Below, piece after piece: positions 63,382 through 64,000 of a DNA stretch of 64,000 bases. A model generated the notes under the pieces. It made no database searches. It saw only the letters and a program-made list of their open reading frames with translations, and was not told where the DNA came from. The stretch's first letter is position 1. Each line of letters starts with the position of its first letter. Made by a program: the position numbers and the translations under genes. This DNA comes from Syntrophaceticus sp050949745 (GTDB lineage: Bacteria; Bacillota; DSM-12270; Thermacetogeniales; Thermacetogeniaceae): positions 165,320 to 229,319 of the forward strand of contig JBMNGF010000010.1 of assembly GCA_050949745.1 (NCBI GenBank), written 5' to 3'.

Positions 63382-64000
63382 CTAGTTCATACTAGAAACC
63401 AAGCGGCCATGTACAATCTCAATTTTTTGATCAAAAACATCATCATTTGGACAGTTTATCTCACTTGTGCTGACAAAAGCACAAGCACCAGCAGCAACAT
63501 ACTCCTTCAAAACATCTACGAGTATCTCGGCACCTTGCTTATCTAGAAAAGAAAATGGCTCATCACAAATAATAATTCGGGGTCTGCATATCAAGAGTTT
63601 AGCTATTTCCAGACGTTTCTTCATTCCGGCAGATAATGTCTTGACCAAAGCATTTTTATATTCAAAAAGTTGAACACGTTTTAGTACTAAATCATAATCC
63701 CCATCAGGCAGTTTTCGACCAATATATAACTTTGTATAAAACACTAAATTATCTAAAGTTGATAATAGAGGATCTACACCATCTTTATCAAGAATAAATC
63801 CTATATAACGCCTTGCGGATGAACAATAATATGGGTCCAAACCATTTAATAATACACTCCCGGTGGTCGGCTTCACTAGTCCTAGAATATGCTTTATTAT
63901 AGTACTTTTTCCGCTACCATTTGAACCAGCTAACCAAGTACATGATTTCCAATCTAAAGCAAATGTTACGTTATCCAGTATTAATTTCTTGCCATACTTC
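63382..64000 (-). CDS. ABC transporter ATP-binding protein, cut by window edge
   Basis: The frame runs from beyond 64000 (about 205 codons visible): Walker A LAGSNGSGKSTIIKHI, ...LKTLSAGMKKRLEIAKLLI signature (LSAGM variant of LSGGQ), Walker B IIICDEPFSFLD. The switch region reads CAFVSTSEIN, with Ser/Thr where His is usual. Drives the two permeases downstream. Confidence 0.88.
   Translation of the reverse strand, partial: KYGKKLILDNVTFALDWKSCTWLAGSNGSGKSTIIKHILGLVKPTTGSVLLNGLDPYYCSSARRYIGFILDKDGVDPLLSTLDNLVFYTKLYIGRKLPDGDYDLVLKRVQLFEYKNALVKTLSAGMKKRLEIAKLLICRPRIIICDEPFSFLDKQGAEILVDVLKEYVAAGACAFVSTSEINCPNDDVFDQKIEIVHGRLVSSMN

Overview
The window looks like a chromosomal segment of an anaerobic, endospore-forming member of the Clostridia (Firmicutes). 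Evidence: the uvrA-uvrB ... minJ-like-ctpA ... ftsX-ftsE ... prfB-secA-hpf order that is also known from Bacillus subtilis, a cotJABC spore-coat operon, MurT/GatD, long-form HPF, AGGAGG-type ribosome binding sites and TTG/GTG starts. A complete seven-gene Mrp antiporter and a beta-glutamate type osmolyte enzyme under a c-di-AMP riboswitch suggest a life with Na+, pH or osmotic stress (inference; a haloalkaliphilic syntroph would fit, but species cannot be read from this).

1-14.5 kb, mostly minus strand: uvrA (runs off the left edge) and uvrB, both broken by single extra bases; an IS1182-family element that sits inside an interspersed repeat; a DUF421/DUF4363 pair; a PRK06851-like ATPase relative whose two P-loops are degenerate; a MinJ-like PDZ membrane protein, the CtpA protease, an M23 peptidase with coiled coil, and FtsX/FtsE, i.e. 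a cell-division and peptidoglycan-hydrolase control block. Four copies of a dispersed intergenic repeat and a free-standing small RNA gene lie between them. 14.5-25.9 kb: split transketolase, YitT, RF2 (prfB with the programmed +1 frameshift), an HD-GGDEF protein, SecA, HPF, CspA, a DnaA-box cluster, a Na/Pi cotransporter and a DUF3243 protein.

26-42 kb: a MEDS-PAS-histidine kinase-receiver hybrid, a NifX-like/DUF134 pair, small zinc-ribbon and membrane proteins, tRNA-Thr(CGT), the mrpABCDEFG operon (minus strand) divergent from a UspA-like protein, a DMT exporter, and a polar amino-acid ABC importer with an attenuator-like hairpin after the binding-protein gene. Two small paralogous helical proteins follow. 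42-47.7 kb: a consensus sigma-A promoter, a ydaO-type c-di-AMP riboswitch and a KamA-family gene whose specificity residues (Lys353, Asn390) are those of glutamate 2,3-aminomutase; then GatD/MurT, where GatD has Ser in place of the nucleophilic Cys; then an MFS exporter.

47.9-64 kb is an accessory region. It starts with intact cotJA-cotJB-cotJC and continues with at least five further 5'-truncated, progressively decayed copies of cotJC (near 51.4, 54.1, 56.2, 61.15 and 61.3 kb). The copies share a non-cotJC 5' flank and most keep the cotJC terminator. Between consecutive copies lie unrelated cargo modules: a secreted Amidase_6 protein with a small lipoprotein-like partner; a membrane protein, a methyltransferase fragment and another small lipoprotein; a HicA-type toxin with a Phd/HicB-like antitoxin and palindromic operator; an ABC exporter operon with a secreted peptide; and after the last copy a second ABC-2 transporter that runs off the right edge. 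This cassette-like array, the riboswitch-glutamate aminomutase pair and the Cys-less GatD are the most unusual points.
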